NCBI GenBank assembly: GCA_045399315.1
Contig: DAYVGO010000005.1
Coordinates: 124,001 to 188,000, forward strand
Length of the DNA stretch: 64,000 nt
From: Arsenophonus sp045399315
GTDB taxonomy: Bacteria; Pseudomonadota; Gammaproteobacteria; Enterobacterales; Enterobacteriaceae
Direction: 5' to 3'
The translations under genes and the position numbers were made by a program. This document shows, one piece after another, positions 11,018-20,077 of the stretch. A model generated the notes under the pieces. That model searched no databases. It was given only the letters and a program-made list of their open reading frames with translations, and was not told the origin of the DNA. The number at the start of each line of letters is the position of its first letter. Position 1 is the stretch's first letter.

Positions 11018-11588
11018 GTAAATAGTATAACGGTCTATTGTCGCTCTAGTGTAGGGGCTAGTGGTATTTACCAACAACAAGCAATCGCATTGGCAACTGA
11101 ACTGGTTAAAAGGAAAATAACGCTGGTTTATGGTGGTGGCCGAGTCGGTATTATGGGAATTTTGGCTGATTCGGTGTTGGCACAAGGCGGTCGAGTGTTT
11201 GGTGTAATGTCTAATTTATTAGTTGAACGTGAAATTTCCCATACGGGCCTGACTGAAATCCACATTGTCGATACAATGCATCAACGTAAGCAGAAAATGA
11301 TTGATTTGGCTGATGGATTTATTGTGCTACTAGGCAGCTTTGGTATCTTAGAGGAATTTAGTGAGGTTTTTATCTGTGGTCAAATTGGCTTACATACAAA
11401 ACCGTGTGGTTTATTAAATGTGAATAATTATTAGGCACCTTTGTTACTATGATAGAAAAAATGGCTGATGAAAAGTTTTTGCAAAAAAATATCGTCATAT
11501 GGCGATTGTCGATGATAGTCAGGCCAATTTACTTGATCGTTTTTTACACTACAAGGCACCCTCAGTAAAAAAATATTATGATCTATAG
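11018..11588 (+). pseudogene. LOG-family (TIGR00730-type) Rossmann protein, broken
   Basis: LOG-family nucleoside monophosphate phosphoribohydrolase fold (about 190 aa). The frame begins at GTA 11018 as VNSITVYCRSSVGASGIYQQ; relatives start MNSITVYCGSS, so the initiator seems lost. It continues through LVYGGGRVGIMG, but the diagnostic PGG.GT.EE motif is decayed to LLGSFGILEEF. A stop follows LLNVNNY at 11432, and the C-terminal quarter (MADEKFLQK, then DDSQANLLDRFLHYKAPSVKKYYDL) is in other frames up to 11588. Missing start, damaged catalytic motif and frameshifts make it a clear pseudogene. I cannot assign a specific substrate. Confidence 0.78.
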
Positions 11589-11633
11589 CTGTGCTTATCG
11601 CCATTGTTTGGCTAAAATTAGCCAAACAGATGA

Positions 11634-12460
11634 CTAACAAGCACATGTTACTCTTATTGGTATAAATATTAGCACTATTTTGATTGCCTGATAGATTTCA
11701 CAATTAGGATCGGGAATTAAATTGATAGTTCGAAATTTTGTTGACATAGCATCGTAAAAAAACACTTTGCCACTGATAATTTTACCGTAGTTAGTCAGTA
11801 ATTTTAGTGTTTCCATCGCTTGTAAGGTAACAATAGTGCCAATTAATGGAGACATGACGCCGTTTTTAACACAGGAGAGATTATTTTCACCAAATAAACT
11901 ACTTAAACACTGATAGCATGCTGTATTATCTTGATAAGTAAATACTAAAAGTTGTCCTTCCATGCGGATAGCGGCACCTGATACTAACGGATGTTTTAGC
12001 GCAAAACATAAGCGATTAAGCTGCTGTGAGTAGACACATTATCGGTACAATCAACAATTACATCTTGTTGCTTGATTAAAGCATTCAGTTCTTGTTTTGC
12101 CAACCGGTTATTAAAAGTAAAAATTTTTATATGTGGATTAATACTAACTAATGAGGCTTTGGCCGCATCTATTTTTGCGGTACTATAGTTTGGTCACTAT
12201 TAACTTTTACATAAGTTAACAAAGCATAATAGGATCTGCCGTTGCAAATTTGCCAGCAAAACTGTATCAAAATCGAGCAGAGTAAGTCGTCCAACACCAG
12301 CTGCTGCCAAATATTGAACGGCTGCGCAACTTAAACCACCAACACCGACAATTAACTCTTTGGTTATTTTTAATTTTTCTTGTCCAACAAAATCAAAATC
12401 TTGTAAAATAATTTGACGATTATAACGCAATATCTTTTGATCAGATAATTTACTAACTAT
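11634..12460 (-). pseudogene. moeB: moeB-like molybdopterin-synthase adenylyltransferase, broken
   Basis: MoeB adenylates the C-terminal Gly of MoaD, activating molybdopterin synthase in molybdenum cofactor synthesis. The reading begins at ATA 12460 as VSKLSDQKILRYNRQIILQDFDF, where relatives have ATG, so the initiator is lost. The nucleotide-binding loop VGVGGLSCAAVQYLAAAGVG and LLDFDTVLLANLQRQ follow, then frameshifts near 12220 and 12010. The last piece (11634-11963) shows MEGQLLVFTYQD, CYQCLSSLFGENNLSC with one Zn Cys pair, and GVMSPLIGTI, ending past the second Cys pair region. It follows moeA directly on the same strand, as in enterobacteria. Confidence 0.87.
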
Positions 12461-12462
12461 GC

Positions 12463-13722
12463 TTATTCGCTTAATAGATGATTAAAATACTCAATATCGA
12501 CCAATTCACCAGGATTAACCGTGCCATGATTTTGCTCTAACAGGACAAAACAGTTGCTTTGCTTAAAGGAACTCAAAATATGTGAGCCTTGCTGTGCCAT
12601 CGAGGTGACATCTAACTCTCCTTGAAGATTTACGCTGGCAACACCTTGTTAAAACTCAAGGCGTCCTGGCGATGTTTTAATTTGGCTGGTGGAGCGAGTT
12701 TTTAAATAGGCAGTGCTTTGCCATTGGCTAAAGCCAGCAAGGTGAGCAGTCACAGGTTGAACTAGTTGATAAAACGTGACTATGGCGGAAACAGGATTGC
12801 CGGGCAAACAAAAAAAAACCAGGCAGATTTTAGTCTGCCAAAGACAAACGGTTTACCAGGTTTGATTGCTAGTCACCAGAAATTGATATTACCAATTTCA
12901 TTAAAGATCTGCTTGATATAATCGGCTTCGCCTACGGAAACACCACCGCTACTGATCACTAAGTCGGCCTGTTGATCGGCTTACTCAAATGCTTGCTGTA
13001 GTTGGTTAGGTCGTCTGGAGATAATGCCTAAGTCAATTATTTGGCAATTCATTTTTTCTAACATCAAACGTATTACCAAGTGATTAGTATCATAGATTTG
13101 CCCAGCAGCCAGGGGGTTGGTCAACTGTTTGTAGTTTATTACCAGTCGATAAAATAGCAACTTTTAGTTTGCGATAGACCTCAATTTGGCTTATTCTCAA
13201 GGATGCGATAAGAAATATCTGTGTGGCGGAAAGTTTCGTTCCGATTGGTAATAATGTCTCACCTCGTCGAATGTCTTCGCCGGTAAAACGAATATTACTA
13301 CCCGGTTTTATTGACTGCCTAAAACGGATGGTATTATCAGCCACAAGCGTATTTTCTTGCCTGGTAACCATGTCGACCGCAGCAGGGATCGGAGATCCAG
13401 TCATAATGCGGATACAAGATTTAGCCGGTAGGGGATCGCTAAAAGGAAAGCTAGCCAGCGCTTTACCTGCAATAGTAAGCATAGTGGCGTCATTCTGCTA
13501 ATCACTAAAGCGTATTGCATAATCATCCATAGCTGAATTATCAAATGGTGACACATTAATTTTAATTGGCGACATGATTTCTGTGGCCGTAATATGGTTA
13601 ATTTATTCTGGCAGAGAGATAATTTCTTTTTCTACCAGCGGACTAGTAACTGTCAGTATATTATTTAATGCTTCCTGCAGTGATAATAATTCGTTGGTTT
13701 GATAATGCTCCAATTTGGCTCC
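12463..13722 (-). pseudogene. moeA: moeA-like molybdopterin molybdenumtransferase, broken
   Basis: MoeA inserts molybdate into adenylated molybdopterin. Text spans the gene: LLSLQEALNNIL near the start, FDNSAMDDYAIRFSD, then the best kept block (13090-13482) with PAKSCIRIMTGSPIPAAVD, NIRFTGEDIRRGE and LSTGNKLQ. Later come DLVISSGGVSVGEADYIK-like and FVCLPGNPVS-like text, ending ELVDIEYFNHLLSE at 12463. Stops occur within the first 60 codons, near 13090 and several times after. The start around 13722 (TTG) is uncertain. The stop lies two bases from the lost moeB start, so moeA-moeB was one operon. Both genes being broken means no complete cofactor pathway from this locus. Confidence 0.87.
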
Positions 13723-13954
13723 CGCTAAAACTATCATTTTGTCGGTTGTTGGCACAATTTTGACAAATATTTTCAGCACATTATGACAATAATCTTGCTT
13801 ATTGATAAAGAAGTTATCTACTTTGTCTCCTTTTAATGGATTAACTTATTTTAACTATCATGATTGAGAAAATAATTACTCATGTTTACATAAACTTGGG
13901 TTGTACAATTTATTGCTGATGTTAGAATAAATATTCATCTTCAGCGAGGGTACC

Positions 13955-14388
13955 ATGAGAAAAATGCAGTATATAATAAAATGGTTTCTCGTGCTGGCAT
14001 ACATATCGGTACTAATTTGTACGATAAGCCGTATTGCTGGCAGACAGTTTATCTATTATCCGCTAACTAAAGTACCGGCGCTTGTTTCAGCAAATGAACA
14101 GCTGGATAATATTGATAGCTCGTCAGACCTTGTGAATTGAGCACAAAATCGTTAGTCAATATCCCGTCTGAGATCACACAAGCGTTGTTGATAAGTTTCA
14201 GCGTGTCATTAGCTTTACTGATATTTATCCAATGGCTTGCGGTACCACTATCTTTTTCTATTCCAACTTTCTCCTTCTCGACTTCGTATTTATTTGCGAC
14301 TCTGCAATTTCCGGGAATGAACACTGACAAGTTTATCGCCTGGGCAATTTCATTTTTGGAGATAAAACATGTTAAATATATTTCGTAA
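13955..14388 (+). pseudogene. Small membrane protein, possibly scsA-like, frameshifted
   Basis: A small hydrophobic protein of about 130 aa split by a frameshift near 14130. The first part (ATG 13955) has a membrane segment WFLVLAYISVLICTIS. The second part, in another frame, has the long hydrophobic stretch ALLISFSVSLALLIFIQWL. It directly precedes an scsB-like gene, and in enterobacteria with an scs locus a small membrane protein (ScsA) occupies this place. The assignment to ScsA rests on position and size, not on motifs I can see. The short overlap with the next gene suggests one operon. Confidence 0.45.
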
Positions 14389-15175
14389 TAGCTTGGCAGC
14401 TTTGTTTTTGTTATGGTTGACAGTTGTTTTTGCTGCCGACACAGGTTGGCTTAAAAATTCAGACGATAATCATACCGAAGTTCGTTTACGTGCTGATAAT
14501 AGTTTTGCTGACGTTACACGTATTTTACTCAATATACGTTTACAGAATGGTTGGAAAACTTACTGGCGAACACCAGGCGAAGGCGGTATTACGTCCACAA
14601 TCAGCTGGCAGGATAATTCAATCAATGCGCAATGGTTCTGGCCAACTCCACAACGCTTTGATATTTCTGTCATAACTACCCAAGACTATCATAAGGGTCT
14701 TACACTGCCGATCCAATTAAATGACAAAGTGAGTACACCACTACTAGGGACCCTGACGTTGTCAACTTGTAGTACTGTCTGTATTATTCTAACCAATTAT
14801 CCCTTTACGCTAGATCTACAGCAACTAACTAACCGGGCTTTTGGATATGATTATGCTGCAGCGATGGCAAAATTCCGCAAGAAAACGCATTACAGGCAAA
14901 ATTAACCGCAGGTTTTCGCCTTGGTGAAGTGCAATTACTGGTTGAATGTTTAGCAGGCTGAAAAGCACTAGCAATTTTTGTCGATATGCCAGCAGGTGCC
15001 AGCATCGGCAAACCTGTTTTACAGTGGTAAGGGGAAGACTTGTAGATCAGCCTGCCAGTGACTGATGATTGGGACGATAGTGTGCTAGATTTGACTGGCA
15101 AAACGTTATCGTTAGTTATCGAGGATGAAGGTAATAGCCCAGCAAAGTACAATCACTATCGGTGCTCCATTGTAA
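14369..15175 (+). pseudogene. scsB: scsB-like (DsbD family) copper-tolerance thiol reductase, only the periplasmic domain left
   Basis: ScsB is a DsbD-like inner-membrane electron carrier that passes reductant to periplasmic ScsC and confers copper tolerance. ATG 14369 starts a signal peptide (SLAALFLLWLTVVFAAD), then the N-terminal domain: VRLRADNSF, NGWKTYWRTPGEGG, WFWPTPQRFD, ITTQDYHKGLTLPI and LTLSTCSTVC. A frameshift occurs near 14880, and pieces such as KLTAGFRLGEVQLLVEC and PASIGKPVLQW-like text continue to about 15160. The eight-helix membrane domain and the thioredoxin tail are absent; the sequence jumps to scsD text. So the gene has a frameshift and a large 3' deletion. Confidence 0.75.
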
Positions 15176-15184
15176 TTTGATAAA

Positions 15185-15556
15185 CTAAATATGCCTTTAA
15201 CGTTAGCAGAATTAAGTGCCAACAAACCACTACTGGTTTATTTTTGGACTAGTTGGTGCGGTATTTGCCGTTTTACTACCCCTAAAATAGCAGATTGTGC
15301 GGCTAATGTTGGTAATGTGTTAACTGTAGTCTTGCGTTTTGGAGATGATGCTAAAGTACAGCATTATTTGACGTAAAAGCAGTTTATGATGCCAACGATT
15401 AATGATCCAACTGGTGCATATTCTGCTCAATGGAAAATTAGTGTAACGCCAACTTTTGTGATTATTTATAAAAGAAAAGTTGTCACTATAACAACCGGCT
15501 GGAGTAGTTTGATCGGCTTGAAATTTCGCCTTTGGTGGAGTAATTACTTGAATTAA
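15185..15556 (+). pseudogene. scsD: scsD-like membrane-anchored thioredoxin, 5' missing, frameshifted
   Basis: The text begins MPLTLAELSANKPLLVYFW and has the thioredoxin active site WCGIC in SWCGICRFTTPKIA. After a stop at 15376 (TAA after HYLT) the same domain continues as KQFMMPTINDPTGAYSAQWKISVTPTFVII, with the cis-Pro TP, and ends near FRLWWSNYLN at 15556. The N-terminal membrane anchor (about 40 aa) is missing; its place is taken by the decayed end of scsB. Together with the missing scsC this implies a deletion that joined scsB to scsD. The family is clear; the exact gene name is inferred from the scsB neighbour. Confidence 0.72.
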
Positions 15557-15779
15557 TTAGTTAATAATTATCTAATAATAACAAAGTAGTTCAGTTCAGC
15601 TAGCAAAATTTTCGTTCAAGCAACTGTTGTTTTATTCACTATAGAATTTGTAAGACGAGTATTTGTTAAGTAATATAAGTAAATGTTTTTTATATAAATG
15701 AGTATAAATAATATACGATAAGTATTTACTTTAATATGAAAAATTAGAGCGATAGCAAGAATATTTTGTTAGGATAGGT

Positions 15780-15995
15780 GATGGTAAAGGGATACTGGTA
15801 TCCATTTATCCGGTGTGCTATACAACCTTATCCTTTATGACGGCAACGTAATTAATGCGGGATTTTAGTTTGTGAAGAGATGAAGTTTTAAACTTTTTCG
15901 CTGAAGCAGAAACCCACCAAAGCGAAACAGATCCCACTTTGAAGCTGGTAGCAATCTTCGACCTTTAGGGTGGGGAGGGTGTCAATCAGTATGCA
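15780..15995 (+). mobile_element. Probable remnant of IS200/IS605-type tnpB 3' end and right-end hairpin
   Basis: Between scsD and folE the plus strand holds broken text like a TnpB C-terminus: DGNVINAGF (compare DRDVNAA..), then CEEMKF, then SLKQKPTKAKQIPL before a stop. It is followed by CTTCGACCTTTAGGGTGGGG and AGGGTGTCAA (15957-15984), which resembles the G-rich subterminal hairpin and end of IS605-like elements. The tyrosine transposase, the rest of tnpB and a left end are not seen. GC and wording differ from the AT-rich flanks. The identification comes from pattern memory and is moderate; a search against an IS collection would settle it. Confidence 0.42.
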
Positions 15996-16032
15996 ATTGG
16001 ATAAATTTTGAATTTTATTGTTGGAGAAATGC

Positions 16033-16701
16033 ATGTCATCCCTAAGTCAAGAAGCGCATCTTGTTCATAAAACACTAGAAGTTTGTGGTCTTGAAACCCC
16101 TCTTTGTGGTCAATCTCTTTCCTCAAATGAGCGGAAACGACAGATTGAAGGGCATATGAATGAAATTATGCGTTTGCTTAATCTCGATCTTAGCGATGAT
16201 AGCTTAGCGGAAACCCCTAAGCGCGTTGCTAAAATGTATATTGACGAAATTTTTTCAGGCCTCGACTATAGTAACTTTCCTAAAATTACTTTGATCGAAA
16301 ATAAAATGGATTTTGACGAAATGGTGACGGTTCGTGATATTACTTTAACCAGTGTTTGTGAGCATCATTTTGTCACTATCGATGGTAAGGCGACAGTAGC
16401 TTATATTCCAAAGGATAAAGTGATTGGTTTATCTAAAATTAATCGTATTGTTCAATTCTTTTCACAACGCCCACAAGTTCAGGAGCGTTTAACACAGCAG
16501 ATATTAATCGCGTTACAAACTTTATTAGGCACAAGTAATGTTGCTGTTTCGATTGATGCTGTTCATTATTGTGTTAAAGCCAGAGGGGTCCGTGATGTAA
16601 CCAGTAGTACAATGACAACCTCTCTCGGTGGTTTATTTAAATCTAGTCAAAATACCCGACAGGAATTTTTACGCAACGTTTCTCGTCTGCGTGACTTGTA
16701 A
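16033..16701 (+). CDS. folE: GTP cyclohydrolase I
   Basis: Converts GTP to 7,8-dihydroneopterin triphosphate, the first step of tetrahydrofolate synthesis. It has 222 aa, the E. coli FolE length. The zinc ligands are in SVCEHHF (Cys and His) and in HYCVKARGV (Cys). Other family text includes LAETPKRVAKMY, IPKDKVIGLSKINRIV and RPQVQERLTQQI. I start it at ATG 16033, which has GGAG 6 bases upstream and gives the usual MSSLSQEA N-terminus, not at the upstream TTG. The gene is intact between two wrecks (an IS remnant and yeiB), so folate synthesis is under selection. Confidence 0.96.
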   Translation: MSSLSQEAHLVHKTLEVCGLETPLCGQSLSSNERKRQIEGHMNEIMRLLNLDLSDDSLAETPKRVAKMYIDEIFSGLDYSNFPKITLIENKMDFDEMVTVRDITLTSVCEHHFVTIDGKATVAYIPKDKVIGLSKINRIVQFFSQRPQVQERLTQQILIALQTLLGTSNVAVSIDAVHYCVKARGVRDVTSSTMTTSLGGLFKSSQNTRQEFLRNVSRLRDL

Positions 16702-16704
16702 TTA

Positions 16705-17784
16705 ATGATTTTTGCTCACAATAGATGGCAGCGGATTGAACAAATGATCTGCTGCATGGCAGTGCTGTTTTAGCCATTTTAATGGTTAATATCTCTGGCC
16801 TTACGCTACCTTAACTAGCTTATATAAATCCGGTTTATGTTATTGGCATGACGGCTAAAGATATCGCCAACTGTGTATGTTTGATATACTGAAATTAAGT
16901 ACGACTTTTTTCTGGCTATCATGTGTCTAATACATTGCATTGGGTTATGGGAGGGTGATATTTTATTGCCTCATGCTCTGACTGGAGTTATTAACTATAA
17001 AATTTATTTATTTTAATAATTCGAGACAACTATATTTTAAATCTATCATTATTTATTTAGTTGGTTTAGTTATTTTTTGTAGTTTTAGCTATTTTACTGA
17101 TCCCTCGTCATTTTGGTACCCGACCGAAGATTATTTTACTGATGAAATTAACATTAAAACAACTGGGGGTTAGCCCGCATTTATATATCGGATTGATTCG
17201 ACGGCACAAAGATTGATGATGTTAGTGATCAACTATGGTTAGCAGCTATTAGCTTTAATGATTACTAGTGCAGAATTAGTGAAAGCCGGATGGTTAACAG
17301 GGCATTTTACTTATTTTCATTATCATTATATTGCTTATTGGGCAATACCGCTAGCTATTTTTATGCAGTTATTTTCTATTACCATCCAGTATTATTATAA
17401 CTGGAGTTATATTGCCACCGGAACGTTAGGTTTTGTTGTTAATCAGCTTATTATACCAATACAAGTTATTGGCTATATTGCTATTGTTTATGGTTTTTGG
17501 CCACAGATAAAGAGTATTTTTATTGTTAAATGTTACAATGTGTTGGTCACATGGTTTTAACGAGCTACTTATTACAAGCCCTAATTTGTACAGCTATTTT
17601 TTATCACATCGGTTTTTTTGCTCATTTTAACCGCTTACAATTACTCAGTTTTGTGCCACTGATTTGGCTTATTAATATTTTATTTGCCATAATTTAGTTA
17701 AAATATTTTTCTCAAAGGCCAATGGAGTGGTTATGGTGTTATTTAATAGATAAATATGTCGTTGATCAAGCTGATATTATTTAA
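16705..17784 (+). pseudogene. yeiB: yeiB-like DUF418 membrane protein, fragmented
   Basis: Relic of YeiB, a multi-helix inner-membrane protein of unknown function that follows folE in E. coli. Pieces in several frames read AVLAILMVNISGLTLP, WEGDILLPHALTG, then the longest open piece 17258-17560 (LVKAGWLTGHFTYFHYHY and VIGYIAIVYGFWPQIKS), then MVLTSYLLQALICTAIFYHIGFF and FSQRPMEWLWCYLIDKY, with a stop at 17784. At least five interruptions are present. The 3' end overlaps the convergent sanA stop by 8 bases. Name rests on folE linkage and the helical text. Confidence 0.8.
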
Positions 17785-18472
17785 GTTCTTCGAGCGAAAC
17801 AGCTGGATATCCTTTGATGCCATCGGGCATTTTTATCGGTGCTGGAATCGATTCTTGTTGTCCTAAAAAACGGGGTTCACTTTTTAGTATATAAAGATCA
17901 ATCAAGGCACCAATACGGGCAAAAACCTCGCGTACACGAACTTTAATAATTTTTTTTGGTGAAGCAACGGAATAGCACTGAGCATCTATGCCTCTTTTCA
18001 TTGCGATAAATAACGCTCTTTCACAATGGAAACGTTGAGTTATAATCGTAAAGTTATTGGTCGCAAACACTTGGCGAGTTCGGATAACGGAATCTAATGT
18101 TCGGAAGCCAGCAAAATCCAATACAATTTTGGCAGCCGGGATACCCGCTGAAATCAAATCCCTACGCATGGTGATAGGTTCATTATAATTGTAGTGGGCA
18201 TTATCTCCGCTAACGAGCAAGTATTTTATTTTACCGCTATTATAAGCATTTATAGCGCCTTGAATACGATACATATAGTACTCATTGGGTAAACCAGAAG
18301 GATAATATTTTGCGGTGCCTAAAATCATGCCAACCGTGCGAGGTGGCAATTTTTTTACATCGTCATAAATATAATCAGCAGTTTTCCAGCTAATCCAACG
18401 GTCGAATGCGAGGGTAGCGACGATGACAGTTGCTATAATGATAAGTAGACTATAAATAAAGAATTTCCTCAT
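17777..18472 (-). CDS. sanA: SanA, envelope barrier protein (DUF218 family)
   Basis: SanA-type DUF218 protein, anchored in the inner membrane and needed for exclusion of vancomycin at high temperature in E. coli. It has 231 aa. One N-terminal membrane segment (about residues 5-24) is followed by a periplasmic DUF218 domain: GMILGTAKYYPSGLPNEYY, YLLVSGDNAHYNYNEPITM and TIITQRFHCERALFIA. The C-terminus is about 7 aa away from typical and runs into the yeiB relic. E. coli places sanA beside cdd and yohK; here cdd is missing and the yoh genes lie upstream in decayed form. The frame is intact with ATG 18472. Confidence 0.9.
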   Translation of the reverse strand: MRKFFIYSLLIIIATVIVATLAFDRWISWKTADYIYDDVKKLPPRTVGMILGTAKYYPSGLPNEYYMYRIQGAINAYNSGKIKYLLVSGDNAHYNYNEPITMRRDLISAGIPAAKIVLDFAGFRTLDSVIRTRQVFATNNFTIITQRFHCERALFIAMKRGIDAQCYSVASPKKIIKVRVREVFARIGALIDLYILKSEPRFLGQQESIPAPIKMPDGIKGYPAVSLEELK

Positions 18473-18816
18473 TACCTATGCCTATATAATTACATGATAG
18501 AGAATGACAGCTTAATTAGAGCTATTTTATTTATTATCATGCTGCTCCCTATTTAATTTAACAGTTTGTTGTAAGGTAAGACTTATAATAATCAGAAGGA
18601 AGTAAGTTTGTAAATATGATATTCTGCCAGGCAGAAATCACCCTCAATTACCTGATTAAAGTACTGTTTAAGATCACTATGACAGTTGCCTGGATTTGGT
18701 GGTCATTTGTTTAACTAATAACACTAATAATTAAAATTAGCACGTTCTACTGATATTAGACTTTCAATCATATAAAGTGATTATTATTTGGATGGATCAT
18801 TTTTATACATGACTAT
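18473..18816. other. Spacer between sanA and yohK, site of the missing cdd
   Basis: 344 bases without an open frame of note. In E. coli the cytidine deaminase gene cdd sits between yohK and sanA. I read all frames here and saw no cdd motif (HAE or PCGxC), so the gene seems cleanly deleted rather than frameshifted. Confidence 0.5.
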
Positions 18817-19510
18817 TTAGTGTAATAAATGGATTAATATAGGAAAAATCAAAGGTGCAATTAATGAATTGATAATGCCATAGGCCATTAATGCGAGAGA
18901 ACTATATGCACCTTCAATATACTTTATCTCGGCACTACGTGCAGTGCCTACTGCATGTGAAGCTGCTCCCATCGCTAATCCTCGAGCAATAGGGTTTTTT
19001 ATGTGCAATAAATTAAACAATAAGTGTCCGCATATGGCTCCCAAAATGCCGGCTAAGATCACACAAGCTGCACTGATGCGGGTACTCCACCAATGGCCTC
19101 GGACACGGCCATAGCAATAGGTGTTATGACAGATTTGGGTAATATTGAAGCTGCCATTTCAACTGTTGCACCGGTCCATAACGCAATAGCGGTTCCAGTT
19201 GCCATGGCAATAACACTACCAATAAAGCAGACGCTAATAATAGATTTCCACTGACCACGAATTTGATGTAACTGTTCATATAATGGTAAAGCCAAAGCTA
19301 CGACAGCTAGCTGTAGCAAATCATTGAGAATCTGGCTGCCTGAGAAATAATGGTCGTAAGAACTATGTGTTAGCAATAAAGTAGCAATAATGATACTAAT
19401 GGAAATTAATAGTGGGTTAAAATAGTCAGTTTATGTTTTTGGAATAATTTTCTGGCTAATAAGTAAACGATAATGGTAAAAGGTAGTGACCACCAGATAT
19501 GATTTAGCAT
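18817..19510 (-). pseudogene. yohK: yohK-like LrgB-family membrane protein, two frameshifts
   Basis: LrgB/CidB-family inner-membrane protein (about 231 aa), partner of YohJ in murein hydrolase/solute export regulation. ATG 19510 starts MLNHIWWSLPFTIIVYLLARKL, then a frameshift near 19435. The next frame gives LLTHSSYDHYFSGSQILNDLL, then RGQWKSIISVCFIGSVIAMATG, ILPKSVITPIAMAVSEAIGG. A second frameshift near 19070 leads to ILAGILGAICGHLLFN, GLAMGAASHAVGTARSAE and SLIAPLIFPILI, ending at 18817. All regions are present, so it died by small indels, recently. It overlaps the tail of yohJ. Confidence 0.88.
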
Positions 19511-19950
19511 TTTTGTTACTCGTCATGTGGCAAATTTTATCAGCTGAATTTTGTTTTTTTAGCTGCTGCTTATCAGTATTTGAAGTATCTATTGCATCTT
19601 GACAATGAATATAGTGCAAGCTGTAAGCAACAATAATCATAATAATTAAGGTACTAATAATGCATGAGAGCAAAATAGGAATAATTTGTTGACTGAGTTG
19701 ATCATAATAATTCATTATGCCTATTCCAATGGGAATAAATAGCAGTGTCATATTTTTTAATAACAAATGACAACCTGGCTGTATCCAGTGAGCAGGTATG
19801 ATCTGAAGTGTTAACAAAATAAACAAAATCAGCATGCCGACTATACTGCCTGGAAGAGAAAAAGGTAGTAAGACTGAAATTAAGTTTCCTATTATCAGGC
19901 AGAGGTAAATGTAATATAAAGGATATTTGAAGAAAACAACGTAATACCAG
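19431..19950 (-). pseudogene. yohJ: yohJ-like LrgA-family membrane protein, start lost
   Basis: LrgA/CidA-family holin-like membrane protein (132 aa in E. coli). The frame reads YPLYYIYLCLIIGNLISVLL, PFSLPGSIVGMLILFILLTL, then IIPAHWIQPGCHLLLK, LLFIPIGIGIMNYYDQL. Going upstream, an in-frame TAG near 19962 comes before any ATG, GTG or TTG; the only Met is internal (19835). So the original start region is lost. At the 3' end the family stop is gone and the frame runs about 30 codons into yohK, overlapping its ATG. A short product from the internal Met cannot be excluded but would lack helix 1. Confidence 0.8.
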
Positions 19951-19982
19951 TCCTATAATAAACATACTGATAATATATTAAG

Positions 19983-20015
19983 CCACTTAATGCGTTAGGT
20001 TGGCACATTAAGTGG
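19983..20015 (-). terminator. Hairpin downstream of metG
   Basis: A perfect 10-bp stem (CCACTTAATG at 19983-19992, complement at 20006-20015) with a 13-base loop lies just past the metG stop, before yohJ. The minus-strand tail is A/T mixed, not a clean T-run, so termination strength is uncertain. Confidence 0.45.
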
Positions 20016-20077
20016 AATTAAAAATGTCACAGATTATATCACCGCTATTTTTATTTAATATTTTTCTGAGCGTTAAT

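Noticed and set aside
13223..13501. 92-codon plus-strand frame
   Set aside because: It is antisense to well-recognised moeA sequence.
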